Shown here: in pieces, positions 8,677 to 18,005 of the stretch
Layout of the letters: each line of letters opens with the position of its first letter
How positions within the stretch are numbered: the first letter of the stretch is position 1
Assembly (NCBI RefSeq): GCF_017301735.1
Contig: NZ_CP071090.1
Coordinates: 9,290,001 to 9,354,000, forward strand
Origin: Pyxidicoccus parkwaysis
Lineage (GTDB): Bacteria; Myxococcota; Myxococcia; Myxococcales; Myxococcaceae
Reading direction: 5' to 3'
DNA: 64,000 nucleotides
Position numbers and translations under genes: made by a program
Notes under the pieces: model-generated
Database searches by the model: none
What the model saw: only the letters and a program-made list of their open reading frames with translations
Told to the model about the DNA's origin: nothing

Positions 8677-9311
8677 TCATTCGTCGTCCACCGCCGTTAT
8701 CAAACCGTACCTCTTGTCCTTGGGCCGGATGATGCCCACCAGCTTCCATCGCTTCTCCTGGCGCAGATAGACCTCTCCGGGACGCTTGGCGTTTTCGATG
8801 AAGGGGACGAGCTTCATGATGGTGCAAGCTCGGTCGAACTGGATGCGAATGCTCCAGATCTGTGTCGCCGAAATCCGGTCGCCAGGGCTCATGGGCGACG
8901 GCGCCCAGGGATGGCTGTGGATGTCGCCAAGGATGGCGGGGCGACCGCGCTCGTCCGCGACGTAGCGCGGAGGAATGCACTTCTTCTGCTTCGCGGGCCC
9001 CACGGGCACGGATTCACCCAGGGGCGATGGCATGCTTGCGTAGTACGTGCCCTCGCCCAGGGAGTAGATGGCGCCGCAGTACTCCTGGCCATACTCACCC
9101 GCTCGCGCGTGCGGCAGCTTCATGATGGCAGGACAGAGCTGGTCGATGACCTCATCGACGTCGGTGGACGGAGTGACAGCTGTCCAGGGTCCCCTCACAT
9201 GGACCTGGTTACCCGTGCGCCAGTAGTCCCAGACACGCTCGCTGTCGGGGTGCTGGAAGCACAGCCCACCAGCAGGCCCAGCATCACCGCCCAGCCAGAC
9301 TCGACACGCAT
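8677..9311 (-). CDS. Lipoprotein with JAB/MPN (JAMM) metalloprotease motif, apparent frameshift
   Basis: The body of the protein contains IHSHPWAPSPMSPGD, an exact HxHPx6SxxD JAMM zinc motif. The upstream EYCGAIYS supplies the expected Glu. The best start is the ATG at 9311, with GGAGGGG just upstream, encoding MRVESGWAVMLGLLVGC, a type II signal peptide. That signal is one frame away from the JAMM frame. Adding one base in the four-G run at 9247-9250 joins them as GCASSTPDSERVWDYW, giving a lipoprotein of roughly 210 residues. Either the assembly misses a base or the gene is broken here. JAMM enzymes cleave isopeptide or peptide bonds; a lipid-anchored one is unusual. The gene lies upstream of the lipoprotein at 8216. 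Confidence 0.7.
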
Positions 9312-9438
9312 GCACCCCTCCCGCGCTCAACCTTGTGACGCCAGACGAGGCGCTGTCCACCCATGGGCGGACCCGGGCACCGTGAAGAAGTGTTCCGCGC
9401 GTGCCGGGAAGATGCGCCGTGGGGCGCGTTCCATCGAC

Positions 9439-10311
9439 ATGACTGCTCTGCTCGATGGAATCGACCTTCACCCCCGCGACGTGGACTCCGCGCTGGTGGC
9501 GTTGAACACGGTGGTGGCGCGGCTGGCCGCCCGGAATGACGCCCGCGCCGTGTTCCCCGATGTCTACGGCATCATCACCCGCAACGTCGCTCGCGAGGTC
9601 CGCCGTGGCGACCAGGGACTCTTCCTCGAACCCGCCTGGATTTCCCGCCTCGCGGGCCGCTTCGCCGAGCGCTATCTCGAGACACTCGCCTGGTCCCTGC
9701 GTGGCGAGCCCCAGGACTGCGCCGCATGGGACATCGCCTATCGCGCCGCCTCCGCCGGCACCACCGTGCCCCTCGATGACGCCGCGCTCGGCATCAGCGC
9801 TCACATCAACTTCGACCTCGCGCTCGGCCTCTGGCAGACGATTGAGGAGATGGGCGACACCACTCCGGAGAAGCTCGCCCGGTACAAGCACGACCACGAT
9901 GCGGTGAACGCCCTCCTCGCCGAGTCCCTGCCCGAGGCCGTCGCCCGCCTGGAGGAGCGCTACGGCTGCACCGTGACGCCGTGGATTCGCCGCCCGGCCC
10001 TGATGCCCATGACGAGCGAAGTCGCCCTCTTCGTCCTCGGCCTGTGGCGCGCGCATGTCTGGGAGGACGTGCTCGCCCTCGTCCACGCCCCAGACAGGGC
10101 CGCACAGCAGGCCGTCATCACCCGCATGCACCAACGCTCGCACAGCCTGGGCCGCGTGTTGTCCGTGGGCAGTGAGGTGCGGCGGCTCGCTCGCACGTGG
10201 GGCTTTGCTCCAGCACGGGCCGCGCTCTCCCGCGTGAGGCCCGCGCCGGTGCTCCGGCTGGTGCCTGCGCCTGTCCCCGTGCCCGTGCGCGTCCGCTCAC
10301 GCGCGGGCTGA
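9439..10311 (+). CDS. DUF5995 family protein
   Basis: The 290-residue product has the features of DUF5995: LDSALVALNTVV-like start, FPDVYGIITRNVAREV, an acidic/aromatic helix WISRLAGRFAERYLETL and HINFDLALGLWQTIEEMG in the middle. It has no signal peptide or membrane segment. I start at the ATG at 9439, where family similarity begins; the frame stays open for 800 bp upstream but only as the shadow of the JAMM gene. The last 40 residues are a low-complexity Pro/Val/Arg tail. The family's biochemical role is unknown. Confidence 0.8.
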   Translation: MTALLDGIDLHPRDVDSALVALNTVVARLAARNDARAVFPDVYGIITRNVAREVRRGDQGLFLEPAWISRLAGRFAERYLETLAWSLRGEPQDCAAWDIAYRAASAGTTVPLDDAALGISAHINFDLALGLWQTIEEMGDTTPEKLARYKHDHDAVNALLAESLPEAVARLEERYGCTVTPWIRRPALMPMTSEVALFVLGLWRAHVWEDVLALVHAPDRAAQQAVITRMHQRSHSLGRVLSVGSEVRRLARTWGFAPARAALSRVRPAPVLRLVPAPVPVPVRVRSRAG

Positions 10312-10331
10312 ACGCGCGGTGGCCTCAGCTT

Positions 10332-11099
10332 CTATCTGGGCTCGGGAACGCCATACCGCTCGCGCGTCCACCTTCTCAGGTCATCCGTCAGGTGACCTTC
10401 GCCATCGATGCCGAAGACGAGCTTCTGGCCCTTGTCCTCGATGATGACGACATCGCGGGCGTGCTTCTCGAGCTTCTCGTTCACCAACTGGAGGAACGAT
10501 GTCATTCCATCCGCGATGAGGCAGTGCTCCTCCTCGCGACTGCCGAAGTTGATGAACTGCCCTTCCTCTCCATTCGGCCCGGGCGCGAAGTCCAGACCGA
10601 GGTAGTCCCCCTGCCCGTCCGTGAAGAGCGGTATCCAGTTGCGGTGGAAGTACAGGTCCTGCACCGCCCCCTTGGGAACGGACCGCAGCCAGTCCGTGGT
10701 GTTGCGGAAGTCAGGGCTCTCGAGCGACGGGAGGATGTACTGCTTCCGATGCCAGGCGATCTTCTCGAGCGAGAGGAAGGTGAGCCCCATCATGCTGCCG
10801 CCGTTGAAGTCGTCGTCGCGCTCCCCGTTGTTCTCCAGGTAGAGCCGCTTCAGGTCCTCCGGCAGCGTCACGCCCAGCTCTGCCTCCAGCGCCGAGATTT
10901 CCTCGGGCTTCGCCGGGCCATTCAGCCGCTCGTGGTACAGCGGCACGTGCTCCGCAATCCACTGTTTGTACTTCCACCACTCGCGGGTGACGTCCGTGGG
11001 TTTTCCCTGCCCTGAGTTAGCCCCCCGCCCGATACACGACGTGCCCAGGGCACATAGACCGCTCAAGAAGACCAGGGTGCTCCGACGCGATAGATTCAT
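10332..11099 (-). CDS. Exported SMI1/KNR4 (SUKH) domain protein
   Basis: The 255-residue product begins with a basic, then hydrophobic segment ending LCALGTSCIGRG, a signal peptide that may be lipid-modified at Cys22 (the lipobox is weak). The mature part is a SUKH/SMI1-KNR4 domain: PAKPEEISALEAELGVTLPE then LKRLYLENNGER, and later YLGLDFAPGPNGEEGQ. In bacteria, SUKH domains are typical immunity proteins of polymorphic toxins, usually cytoplasmic; an exported one is less usual. It starts 5 bp after the stop of the caspase-like gene, so the two are almost certainly one operon. An AGGGCGC ribosome site precedes the ATG at 11099. Confidence 0.85.
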   Translation of the reverse strand: MNLSRRSTLVFLSGLCALGTSCIGRGANSGQGKPTDVTREWWKYKQWIAEHVPLYHERLNGPAKPEEISALEAELGVTLPEDLKRLYLENNGERDDDFNGGSMMGLTFLSLEKIAWHRKQYILPSLESPDFRNTTDWLRSVPKGAVQDLYFHRNWIPLFTDGQGDYLGLDFAPGPNGEEGQFINFGSREEEHCLIADGMTSFLQLVNEKLEKHARDVVIIEDKGQKLVFGIDGEGHLTDDLRRWTRERYGVPEPR

Positions 11100-11104
11100 G
11101 CGCC

Positions 11105-13279
11105 CTAGATTCGCACGCCGAGCAGCAACCCGGGCCATATCCGCATCGCGTCCTCGCCGCGCCCCAGCTTCCACTGCGGCAGCCACGTGACTTTCGGGGC
11201 CTCTCCCTCCGAGGGCGGTGAGTACGTATTGATGGTGACACCCGCGAACAGGGCGAAGCGCCGCTTCAGCTCCCAGCCCACCATGGTCCGCAGCCGCATC
11301 AACGAGCCGTCCGGCCCGCCGAGGAACCCGACGGCGACGTCCGTGTCCAGGTAGTACCGCTCCGACGCGCCCAGCGGCAGGTGCACGCCCAAACCAATCA
11401 GCGTGTGCGTCTTCACGGTGCGGTCCTCGAGCCACAGGCCCTCGGTGGCGAGCACGTACACAGTGCGGCTGCCGTACTTGAGGCTCACCGACAACGGCAG
11501 GACGTCATCCGCCGACACCTCGAACGCCAGCCGTCCCTTGCGGACGATGCTCAGCAGACCGATGGGCACCGACACGTCGTCCGAGATGTTGATGAGCCCG
11601 AGCTGCACGCCGCGCACGTTGGTGGCCACGTTGATGAGCCCCACCTGCGCGCCGGACACGTCTCCGGAGAGGTTGATGAGCCCCACCTGCGCGCCCGCCA
11701 GTCGCTCCGTCAGGTTGATGCCCGCGGAGACTTGTGCCCCCCGCATCATCGCCGTCGCGCGGTTGGCCGTGGAGGTGAGCTGGAGGCCCGTGTAGTCACC
11801 CTCGGCGATGTTGAAGACGGCGGACAGCTGACCACCCGTCCCGCCCGCGAAGGCGAGGTTGCCGCCGGGCGCCACCTGCAGCCCGAACACCTCGCCGCCC
11901 GCGACGTTGGCCACACCCGAGACCTGGAAGCCCTCCATCGTCCCGTCCACCCACCCCACTCCACCCGCCACGCCCATGCCGCGAAGCTGGAGCGAGCGCA
12001 CCGCCAGCACGCCCAGCGCCACGTGGTTGAGGCCGCTGCCGCCCCACAGCGCGGTGCTCGACAGCGGCGGCACCAGCGACAGATTCAACGGCACCGTGGG
12101 CACGTCCACCGCGGGCCCGGGCACGTCGGCCACCTCAGCCACCGGCTCGCCGCCGCGAGACGCCGTGCGCGTCAGCGACACCGGGACGAAGTTCTCCGAG
12201 CGCAGCTCCGCGCCGCCCTTCGGCGACACCGTCAGCTCCGCCTCGAAGCGCTGCGTGGGCCGCTCCAGCACGAAGGTGTAGCGCCCCGCCGCCAGCCCCA
12301 GCGCGAGCCGCCGGCCCGCTGGCTTCTGCAGCTCCGCCACGAGCTGGTTGCCCCAGTCGCGCACGAAGAGGCGGCCCTGCACGTCCTCCGCCACCGCCAG
12401 CCGCACGCTGGAGCCGCGCAGGTCCGTCATCACCAAATCGCCGCTGCCCGCGAGCTGGATGTCATAGGCCGCGTGCTGTGGGCCGCCCTGCGAGCGCTCG
12501 GTGCGCGCCAGCGTCTCGTGGAAGGCGAACTGGTAGGCCTCGTGCAGTGTGACGCGCCCATCGCCGCTCGCGTCCGCCGCGCCGCGCAGGCCTGTGACGA
12601 GGAAGTGCGTGAAGAAGGACGCGCCAATGCTGTCCGACTCCTGCGCCACCTCATCCGCCGAGCTGGACGCGAGGTACGCATGGCCGCGCACCTGCGCCGA
12701 CGCATCCGTGAGGAACGCGGGCCTGCGCACCCCGCCCTTGTAGCGGGTGAGCGCGCCGGAGCCGCACGAGTCGAGGATGGCGATGCGCACGTCCGCCGGC
12801 ACCGCGCCCAGCGCGCGCTTCAGCTCTTCATAGGGGAAGCGCTCGCCGCGCGGCAGCAGACCTTCTCCATCCGAGTGGCCCGAGTAGTACAGCACCAGCT
12901 CGCGCCGCACGCCGGGCGCCTCGGACTCCTGCACCAGCGCGCGCATCCGCTCCAGCGCGGAGACGAGCGCGGCGCGGTCCGCCTCCAGCAGCAGCACCCG
13001 GTCCGCCGCCGCCACGCCGCCCAATTCCTCCAGCACGCGCGACATGGCCAGCGCGTCCGAGCCCGCGTAGCGCAACCGCTCGCGCCCCGCGCCACCCTCG
13101 CTGGAGCCCACCACGAGCGCGAAGCGGCGCAGCATGGGAGCCGGCTCCTCCACCGGAGCCGCCGGCCCCTGACCGCCAGCCAGGGCCTCCGGAGCGAGAC
13201 ACAGCACCAGCCACACGGCGGCCACGAAGCCGGCCACGCGTCCCCACCCCTGCCCTGTGGTGCGTCTCATCATCCGCAT
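11105..13279 (-). CDS. Secreted caspase-family (C14-like) protein with surface-repeat C-terminus
   Basis: The 724-residue product has a signal peptide (hydrophobic 14-33, cleavage near ALAGG). A caspase-like domain occupies about residues 50-260: RRFALVVGSSEG, the catalytic His in YYSGHSDGEG (H135) and the Cys in ILDSCGSGA (C172). An EF-hand-like DASGDGRVTLHEAY follows. The C-terminal third contains tandem GAQVGLINLSGDVS-type repeats, resembling the LA_2272-type surface repeats seen in myxobacterial and Leptospira exported proteins, and ends in an outer-membrane-like LLLGVRI. Caspase-family peptidases cleave after Arg/Lys or Asp; the target here is unknown. It is the first gene of an operon with the SUKH protein. 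Confidence 0.85.
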   Translation of the reverse strand: MRMMRRTTGQGWGRVAGFVAAVWLVLCLAPEALAGGQGPAAPVEEPAPMLRRFALVVGSSEGGAGRERLRYAGSDALAMSRVLEELGGVAAADRVLLLEADRAALVSALERMRALVQESEAPGVRRELVLYYSGHSDGEGLLPRGERFPYEELKRALGAVPADVRIAILDSCGSGALTRYKGGVRRPAFLTDASAQVRGHAYLASSSADEVAQESDSIGASFFTHFLVTGLRGAADASGDGRVTLHEAYQFAFHETLARTERSQGGPQHAAYDIQLAGSGDLVMTDLRGSSVRLAVAEDVQGRLFVRDWGNQLVAELQKPAGRRLALGLAAGRYTFVLERPTQRFEAELTVSPKGGAELRSENFVPVSLTRTASRGGEPVAEVADVPGPAVDVPTVPLNLSLVPPLSSTALWGGSGLNHVALGVLAVRSLQLRGMGVAGGVGWVDGTMEGFQVSGVANVAGGEVFGLQVAPGGNLAFAGGTGGQLSAVFNIAEGDYTGLQLTSTANRATAMMRGAQVSAGINLTERLAGAQVGLINLSGDVSGAQVGLINVATNVRGVQLGLINISDDVSVPIGLLSIVRKGRLAFEVSADDVLPLSVSLKYGSRTVYVLATEGLWLEDRTVKTHTLIGLGVHLPLGASERYYLDTDVAVGFLGGPDGSLMRLRTMVGWELKRRFALFAGVTINTYSPPSEGEAPKVTWLPQWKLGRGEDAMRIWPGLLLGVRI

Positions 13280-13363
13280 CCCGCTCCGTACCAGCCCCGG
13301 CCCGGCGCTACGTGAGCGCCGCTGGCATACCTCGATTGCCCGTCCCCCGCGAGCCCGCGCGCG

Positions 13364-14287
13364 TCAGGGCTTCCAGTGCGCGCGGCGCGACACCCACGAA
13401 CTGCCGCCGCGCCCGTCCCGCACCACGGCCCAGAACGTCACGTCCTGCTCCACCGCACCCTCCTCGGGCGGCTCCCACTCCGTGCGGTGGCGCCCCTGCT
13501 GGCCGCCGAAGTCCGCGCCGCCCGTCACCTGCGGGCTGAACTCGCCCATCGTGGCGTGCCACGAAATCTCCCAGGCCTCCTTCAGCGTGACAGCGTCCAG
13601 TCGCAGGCCGGGCACCACGTACGTCTCCTCCATCGCGGACACGTCCTCGGACGTCACCACGAAGGGGCCCTTGCCCGTCATCTCCGGCAGGGCGCCCTCC
13701 TCCCACACCGCGTCGTCCAGCCGCAGGCCCGGAATCACCGGCAGCGTGTTGACAGTCATGCCCTCCACGATGGGGCACCAGAAGACCATCAGCTTCTGCG
13801 CGTAGACCTCCTCGTCACCCGCCTTCACGTGGAGCACCAGCGGCATGCGGATGCCGCCCAGGCCTTTGTACGGGTCCTCCTCCAGCACGCGCTCCAGGAG
13901 CAGCCGGTCTCCAGCCACGCGGGCCGCGCCGGGGCGGATGGTCAGCACCAGGTCGCCGGCCGTCGTCGTGCCCTCCGCGAGCTTCGCGCGGTCCGCCGCG
14001 GTGGCGCACGTCTCGTCGTCCGTGTCCGCGCATGCCCACAGCTCGTAGCTGATGGGGCGCCCGTTGCCGGCGGGGTCCACCAGCAGGGCGCGGTACGTCA
14101 CCTCCACCGCGAGCTCATCCTGGACCGCCGGCGTCTGGTCGCAGGAGGAGGCCATCAGCTCCGAGGGGCCCGTGGCGATGCCGAGCACGCGGAAGTCGTG
14201 CACCATCGACGGCTTGTCCTCGGGGTCCACGCAGGCGGCGGCGGCGCACAGCAGCACGAGGCCGGCGTACTTGAGCAGGGCCTTCAT
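13364..14287 (-). CDS. Lipoprotein partner of the TonB-dependent receptor
   Basis: The 307-residue product starts MKALLKYAGLVLLCAAAAC, a type II signal peptide with the modified Cys at 19. The mature protein has several Cys residues (SSCDQT, WACADTDDETC, FWCPIVEG) and probably Ig-like beta domains, ending in FWAVVRDGRGGSSWVSRRAH. No named family is recognised. Its ATG lies one base after the stop of the receptor gene, so it is co-translated with it. A substrate-binding or accessory surface lipoprotein, analogous in position to SusD-type partners, is the natural inference, though no SusD similarity is seen. Confidence 0.8.
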   Translation of the reverse strand: MKALLKYAGLVLLCAAAACVDPEDKPSMVHDFRVLGIATGPSELMASSCDQTPAVQDELAVEVTYRALLVDPAGNGRPISYELWACADTDDETCATAADRAKLAEGTTTAGDLVLTIRPGAARVAGDRLLLERVLEEDPYKGLGGIRMPLVLHVKAGDEEVYAQKLMVFWCPIVEGMTVNTLPVIPGLRLDDAVWEEGALPEMTGKGPFVVTSEDVSAMEETYVVPGLRLDAVTLKEAWEISWHATMGEFSPQVTGGADFGGQQGRHRTEWEPPEEGAVEQDVTFWAVVRDGRGGSSWVSRRAHWKP

Positions 14288-14288
14288 G

Positions 14289-17038
14289 TCAGAAGCTTCC
14301 TTTCACGCCCACCACGGGGAGGATGGGGATGCCGGGCACCTCGTATTCGCGCCGGCCGCGGTAATCGTTGAAGACAAACTCGGCGTTCTCGGCGTTGTAG
14401 AGGTTCTGCACGTCGAGGTACGCCGTCAGCGTCCAGCTCTGGAACTGCCAGCTCTTGTCCACGCGCACGTCGAGCTGGTGGAAGCCGTCCGCGCGAGCGG
14501 AGGCGTACCGGCCATACGTGGGCGGCTGTAGCTGTTCGGGTCGGAGTTGTAGACGTCGTACTGGTGGTCCAGCGGCGTCGTGGGCCGGCCGGTGGTGTAG
14601 CGGAAGCGGCCGCCCAGCTCCCAGCCGTTGCCCAGCACGTAGCTGGCCACCACCGTCAGGATGTGCGTCTGGTCCCACGGGCTGAGGCCGTACGTCTCGT
14701 CGGTGTCGTTGAAGCCGTCACCGAAGCCCGTGCCGCCCTGGGGCTTGGGCCCGGCGCGTCCGTCCAGCGCGCGGCTGAAGGTGTACGAAACCCAGCCGGA
14801 CCACTTGTCCGTCGCGGAGGCGCGGTCCTTCTTCGCCATCAGCTCGATGCCCCACGCGCGGCCGATGCCCTCGTTGGAGTACGGCAACTGGAGGACGCCG
14901 CCGCCCTCGCGCTCCACCACCTGGCCCGGCGCGACGATGTTCTTGAAGCGGCGGTTGAAGAAGCCCGTCACGTCCACGTTGAACACGTCCGTGAAGCGGT
15001 GCTCGATGCCGAGGCTGCTCTGGAACGCGCGCTGGTAGACGAGGTCCGGGTTGCCGTACGGCAGGAGGATGAAGCGGAACGTCTCCGGCGGCTGGCTGTA
15101 GAGGCCGAGCGAGCCCTTGAGCGCGGTGCGCTCGGTGGCCGCGAAGCGCACCCACAGGCGCGGGTCCAGCGCCAGGTTCTGATTGCCCCCGGCGAGCTGC
15201 AGGTTGCCGCGCACGCCCGGCGTGAAGGTGAACTTCCCCACCTTCAGGTCGGACTCGAGGAAGAGCGCGCCGTCGAAGGAGCTGGCGCCGACCGATTCCA
15301 CGATGGGCTCTCCCACGGACTCGGAGCCGGGGAAGGCCACGTACTCGAAGTCCGCCGGGGCGGGGAAGTTCACGTCGTACGTCTGGCGCTCGTAGACGAG
15401 GTCCATGCCGGTGCGCACCGAGAGCGCGGGGGACAGCTCCACGCCCACCACCTCGCGCGCGCCCACCGTATAGGCGTTGCCCTCCTGCTTCGCGGTGCCG
15501 AACTCGAAGTTGCTCTTGTCGTAGCCCACGTACGGCGTGAAGACGGACGTCATCGCGCCCTTGCGGTACGTCCAGTCGCCCTTCACGCGGTGGAAGAGCG
15601 TGCGCGTGTCGAGCGACAAGTCGCGCTCCGTCTTCGGCCCCGAGGACACCACGCGGAGCTGGTCGTCACTGCCGAAGGCCATGACGTAGCCGGTGCTGCG
15701 CGCGCCGCCCGCGTCGGCCAGCGCCTCCGCTTCCGAGCGGGCACCGCGCTTGGCGCCGAAGTCCACGCGGAGCTGATAGTCCCAGTACTTCGGCACCACG
15801 GAGAGCGTCTTGCCCTCGTCCTTCGGCAGGAAGGCGGGCAGCAGCGTGTCGATGTACGAGCGGCGCGCGGCGGCGGCCACGCTGATGCCGTCGGTGATGG
15901 GGGACTCGAGGAAGAAGCCCGCGTCCAGCACGTCAATCTTCACCGAGCCGTGGAGCGTGTCAGCGGCGCCCTTGCGCGTGCCCACCTCAACGATTCCGCC
16001 CACCGCGCGGCCGTACTGGCTGCCGTAGCCGCCCGGGTAGAAGTCGAGCTGGTCGATGAACTCGGCGTTGACGACGGAGGGGCCGCCGAGCAGGTGGAAG
16101 AGGATGGGGATGCTGACTCCGTCCATCATCGTCCCCGTCTGGCCGGGGTTGGAGCCGCGCACCAGCAGCTCGCCGGAGATGAAGGGCGCTCGCGCCACGC
16201 CGGGCAGCGCCTGGATGACGCGGATGGGGTCGCCGAAGGTGCCCGGCGTCTTCTGCGCCTCCTCGCGCGTAATCGTGCGGCGCACCACTTCCTTCTTCGG
16301 GCGCTCGGAGCGCACCACCGTCTCCAGCGCTCCGCCGGACGGCGCGAGGTAGAAGTTCACCTCCGTCGTCTCGTTCTCCTTCAGCGTCTCCTTCGTCTGG
16401 TAGAGCTGGTAGCCGGAGGCGACGACACGCACCGCGCACTCGCCCGGCGGCACCACCAGGGTGAAGCGGCCATTCTCATCGGAGGTGGCCTCGGGCGCCT
16501 CCGGGTCGTCACCACAGCGCACGGTGGCACCGGCCACGCGCGAGCGGCTGCCGCGTGAAATCAACTGGCCGGTGAGGGTGGCCTTCTTCTTCGCCTCCTC
16601 TTCGGCCTGCTGCGCTTCGCCATCCTGCGCGGGCGGAGCGTTGAGGGTGAAGTGGTAGACGTACTCCACCTGCACCGCCGAAGGAACGTTGTCCACCTCC
16701 GCGGGCGAGAAGCGGAACTGGCGCACGGCGGCGATGGCGGCCTCGTCGAAGCCGTTGCCCACCGCTTCCGTGGGCTGCACGTCGGCCACCGTGCCGTCCG
16801 CGGCGATGGTGATGATGAGACGCACGGAGGCGGTGAGGCCCTGCGCGAGCGCCTCGGGCGGGTACTGCGCCTCTACCGGCTGCACCAGCTCGGGAGGCTT
16901 CGTCATCACGGGTTGGTGCGCCTGCTGCGCGGCATCCGCGGGCGGCGCGCCACTCTGGGCATCCTGCGCGAGCGCGGGGGCCGCCAGGAGCAGCGAGGCC
17001 GCGGCGAGCGCGCTTCGGGCTTTCGAATTCGGGGACAT
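14289..17038 (-). CDS. TonB-dependent receptor with N-terminal TonB-like domain; 3' frameshift
   Basis: From the ATG at 17038 a signal peptide (MSPNSKARSALAAASLLLAA) leads to a TonB C-terminal-like domain: VEAQYPPEALAQGL, then VRLIITIAADGTVADV and FDEAAIAAVRQFRFSPA. A carboxypeptidase-regulatory-like domain (residues about 155-250), a plug with VIQALPGVARAPFISGELLV and a 22-strand-type barrel follow. The main frame reaches a stop at 14426 after DVYNSDPNSYSRP, but the expected barrel end (TYGRYASARADGFHQLDVR to PVVGVKGSF) continues in the next frame to 14289. One extra G in 14520-14526 restores it, to about 916 residues. It imports or senses a large ligand at the outer membrane. It is fourth in an exbB-exbD-tonB-receptor-lipoprotein operon. 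Confidence 0.88.
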
Positions 17039-17072
17039 GGGCGTGGGTGAGTTTACGGGGTGGTGGGCTTTC

Positions 17073-17198
17073 CCGCTCCCGCTGAGGGAGAGGCGGAGCG
17101 ATGGGACCGGGGAAGAGCCGGCGTATCCGGGCCGAGGAGGGGAAATCACCAGCCCTCGCGAGCCCTTCCTCGCTCCGCCCCTCGCTCAGCGGGAGTGG
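17073..17198. repeat. Inverted-repeat element between tonB and receptor genes
   Basis: Terminal arms 17073-17100 and 17171-17198 are inverted repeats matching at 25 of 28 positions and enclose a 70-bp GC-rich core. The element sits between the tonB stop (17204) and the receptor start (17038). It has no coding capacity. It resembles a small palindromic intergenic repeat or MITE; no target-site duplication is obvious. As RNA it would form a strong stem that could attenuate or stabilise the operon transcript. No second copy occurs in this window. Confidence 0.6.
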
Positions 17199-17203
17199 GA
17201 GCG

Positions 17204-17995
17204 TCAGTCGAGAAGGAAGGTGTACGAGTACTTCATCTCCGTGGAGACGGCCTCGCCGCCCTTGATGGCCGGCTTGAAGCGGAAGCGTTTGATGGCGTCG
17301 CGCGCGGCTTCGTTCAAGCCGTAGCCCGGTCCATTGAGGACCTTCGCGGCCACGACGCGGCCCTCGTTGTCGATGGTGATGGACAGCGTCACCGTGCCTT
17401 CGATGCCGGCGCGGCGGGCCTCGTCCGGGTAGGGAATCTTCACCTCGGAGGCCACCGTGGGCTCCGAGTCCACCTGGTAGATGGGCGTGTACTTCGGCGC
17501 GCTGTAGGCCTTCACCTCTTTCGGCGCCTGCGCCTTGTCGGCGGTGCGGCCGTAGAGGGTGTTGCCCACCGGCGCGGCGAAGCTGCCCGCGCTCGTGGTG
17601 GAGGACAGCGACATGCCCACCACCAGCGGCGCCGGCTTCGCGGTTGGCGGAGGCGTCTCGTTGGGCGGCGGCGGCGCATCCACGGGCGGAGGCGGCAGCG
17701 GCTTGGGCGCCACGGCCACCTTCACCGGCGGAGGCCTCACGCGCACCTTCGGCGGAGGAGGCGGCTCGGGCTTCGGCTCCTCCTCCTTCACCACGGGCGG
17801 GGGCGGCTTCTGCACCTCCACCATCACCAACTCCACCGGCCGCTGCACCACCGGACGCTCCACACGCCGGTTGTGCAGCACCACCAGCGCCAGCCCGTGC
17901 AGCGCGAGCGAGCCGGCCACGAAGCCCACCAGCAGCCCGTTGCCTCCGCGCCTCGGCGCCTCCCACGCCCTCTCATCCAGCACCAGCTCACTCAT
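17204..17995 (-). CDS. TonB family energy transducer
   Basis: The 263-residue product has the classic TonB layout. A single N-terminal membrane helix (about residues 20-42, LLVGFVAGSLALHGLALVVL) is followed by a Pro/Lys/Glu-rich periplasmic spacer (about 60-120). The C-terminal TonB domain has YPDEARRAGIEGTVTLSI, GRVVAAKVL and a terminal IKRFRFKPA block. It passes ExbB/ExbD energy to outer-membrane receptors. The ATG at 17995 lies 10 bp after the exbD stop. The long upstream frame to 18031 is only a shadow. It is likely dedicated to the receptor encoded next. Confidence 0.92.
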   Translation of the reverse strand: MSELVLDERAWEAPRRGGNGLLVGFVAGSLALHGLALVVLHNRRVERPVVQRPVELVMVEVQKPPPPVVKEEEPKPEPPPPPKVRVRPPPVKVAVAPKPLPPPPVDAPPPPNETPPPTAKPAPLVVGMSLSSTTSAGSFAAPVGNTLYGRTADKAQAPKEVKAYSAPKYTPIYQVDSEPTVASEVKIPYPDEARRAGIEGTVTLSITIDNEGRVVAAKVLNGPGYGLNEAARDAIKRFRFKPAIKGGEAVSTEMKYSYTFLLD

Positions 17996-18005
17996 GGCTT
18001 TCGCG

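Noticed and set aside
8638..9438. Upstream extension of the DUF5995 gene
   Set aside because: The frame stays open only because it is antisense to the JAMM gene; family similarity starts at 9439.
11600..11720. Short-period DNA repeat within the caspase gene
   Set aside because: It encodes the protein repeat GAQVGLIN; explained by domain structure rather than a separate element.
16509..17966. 485-codon open frame across the receptor start and tonB
   Set aside because: Ala/Arg/Gly-rich, no motifs, and it overlaps two recognised genes in another frame.
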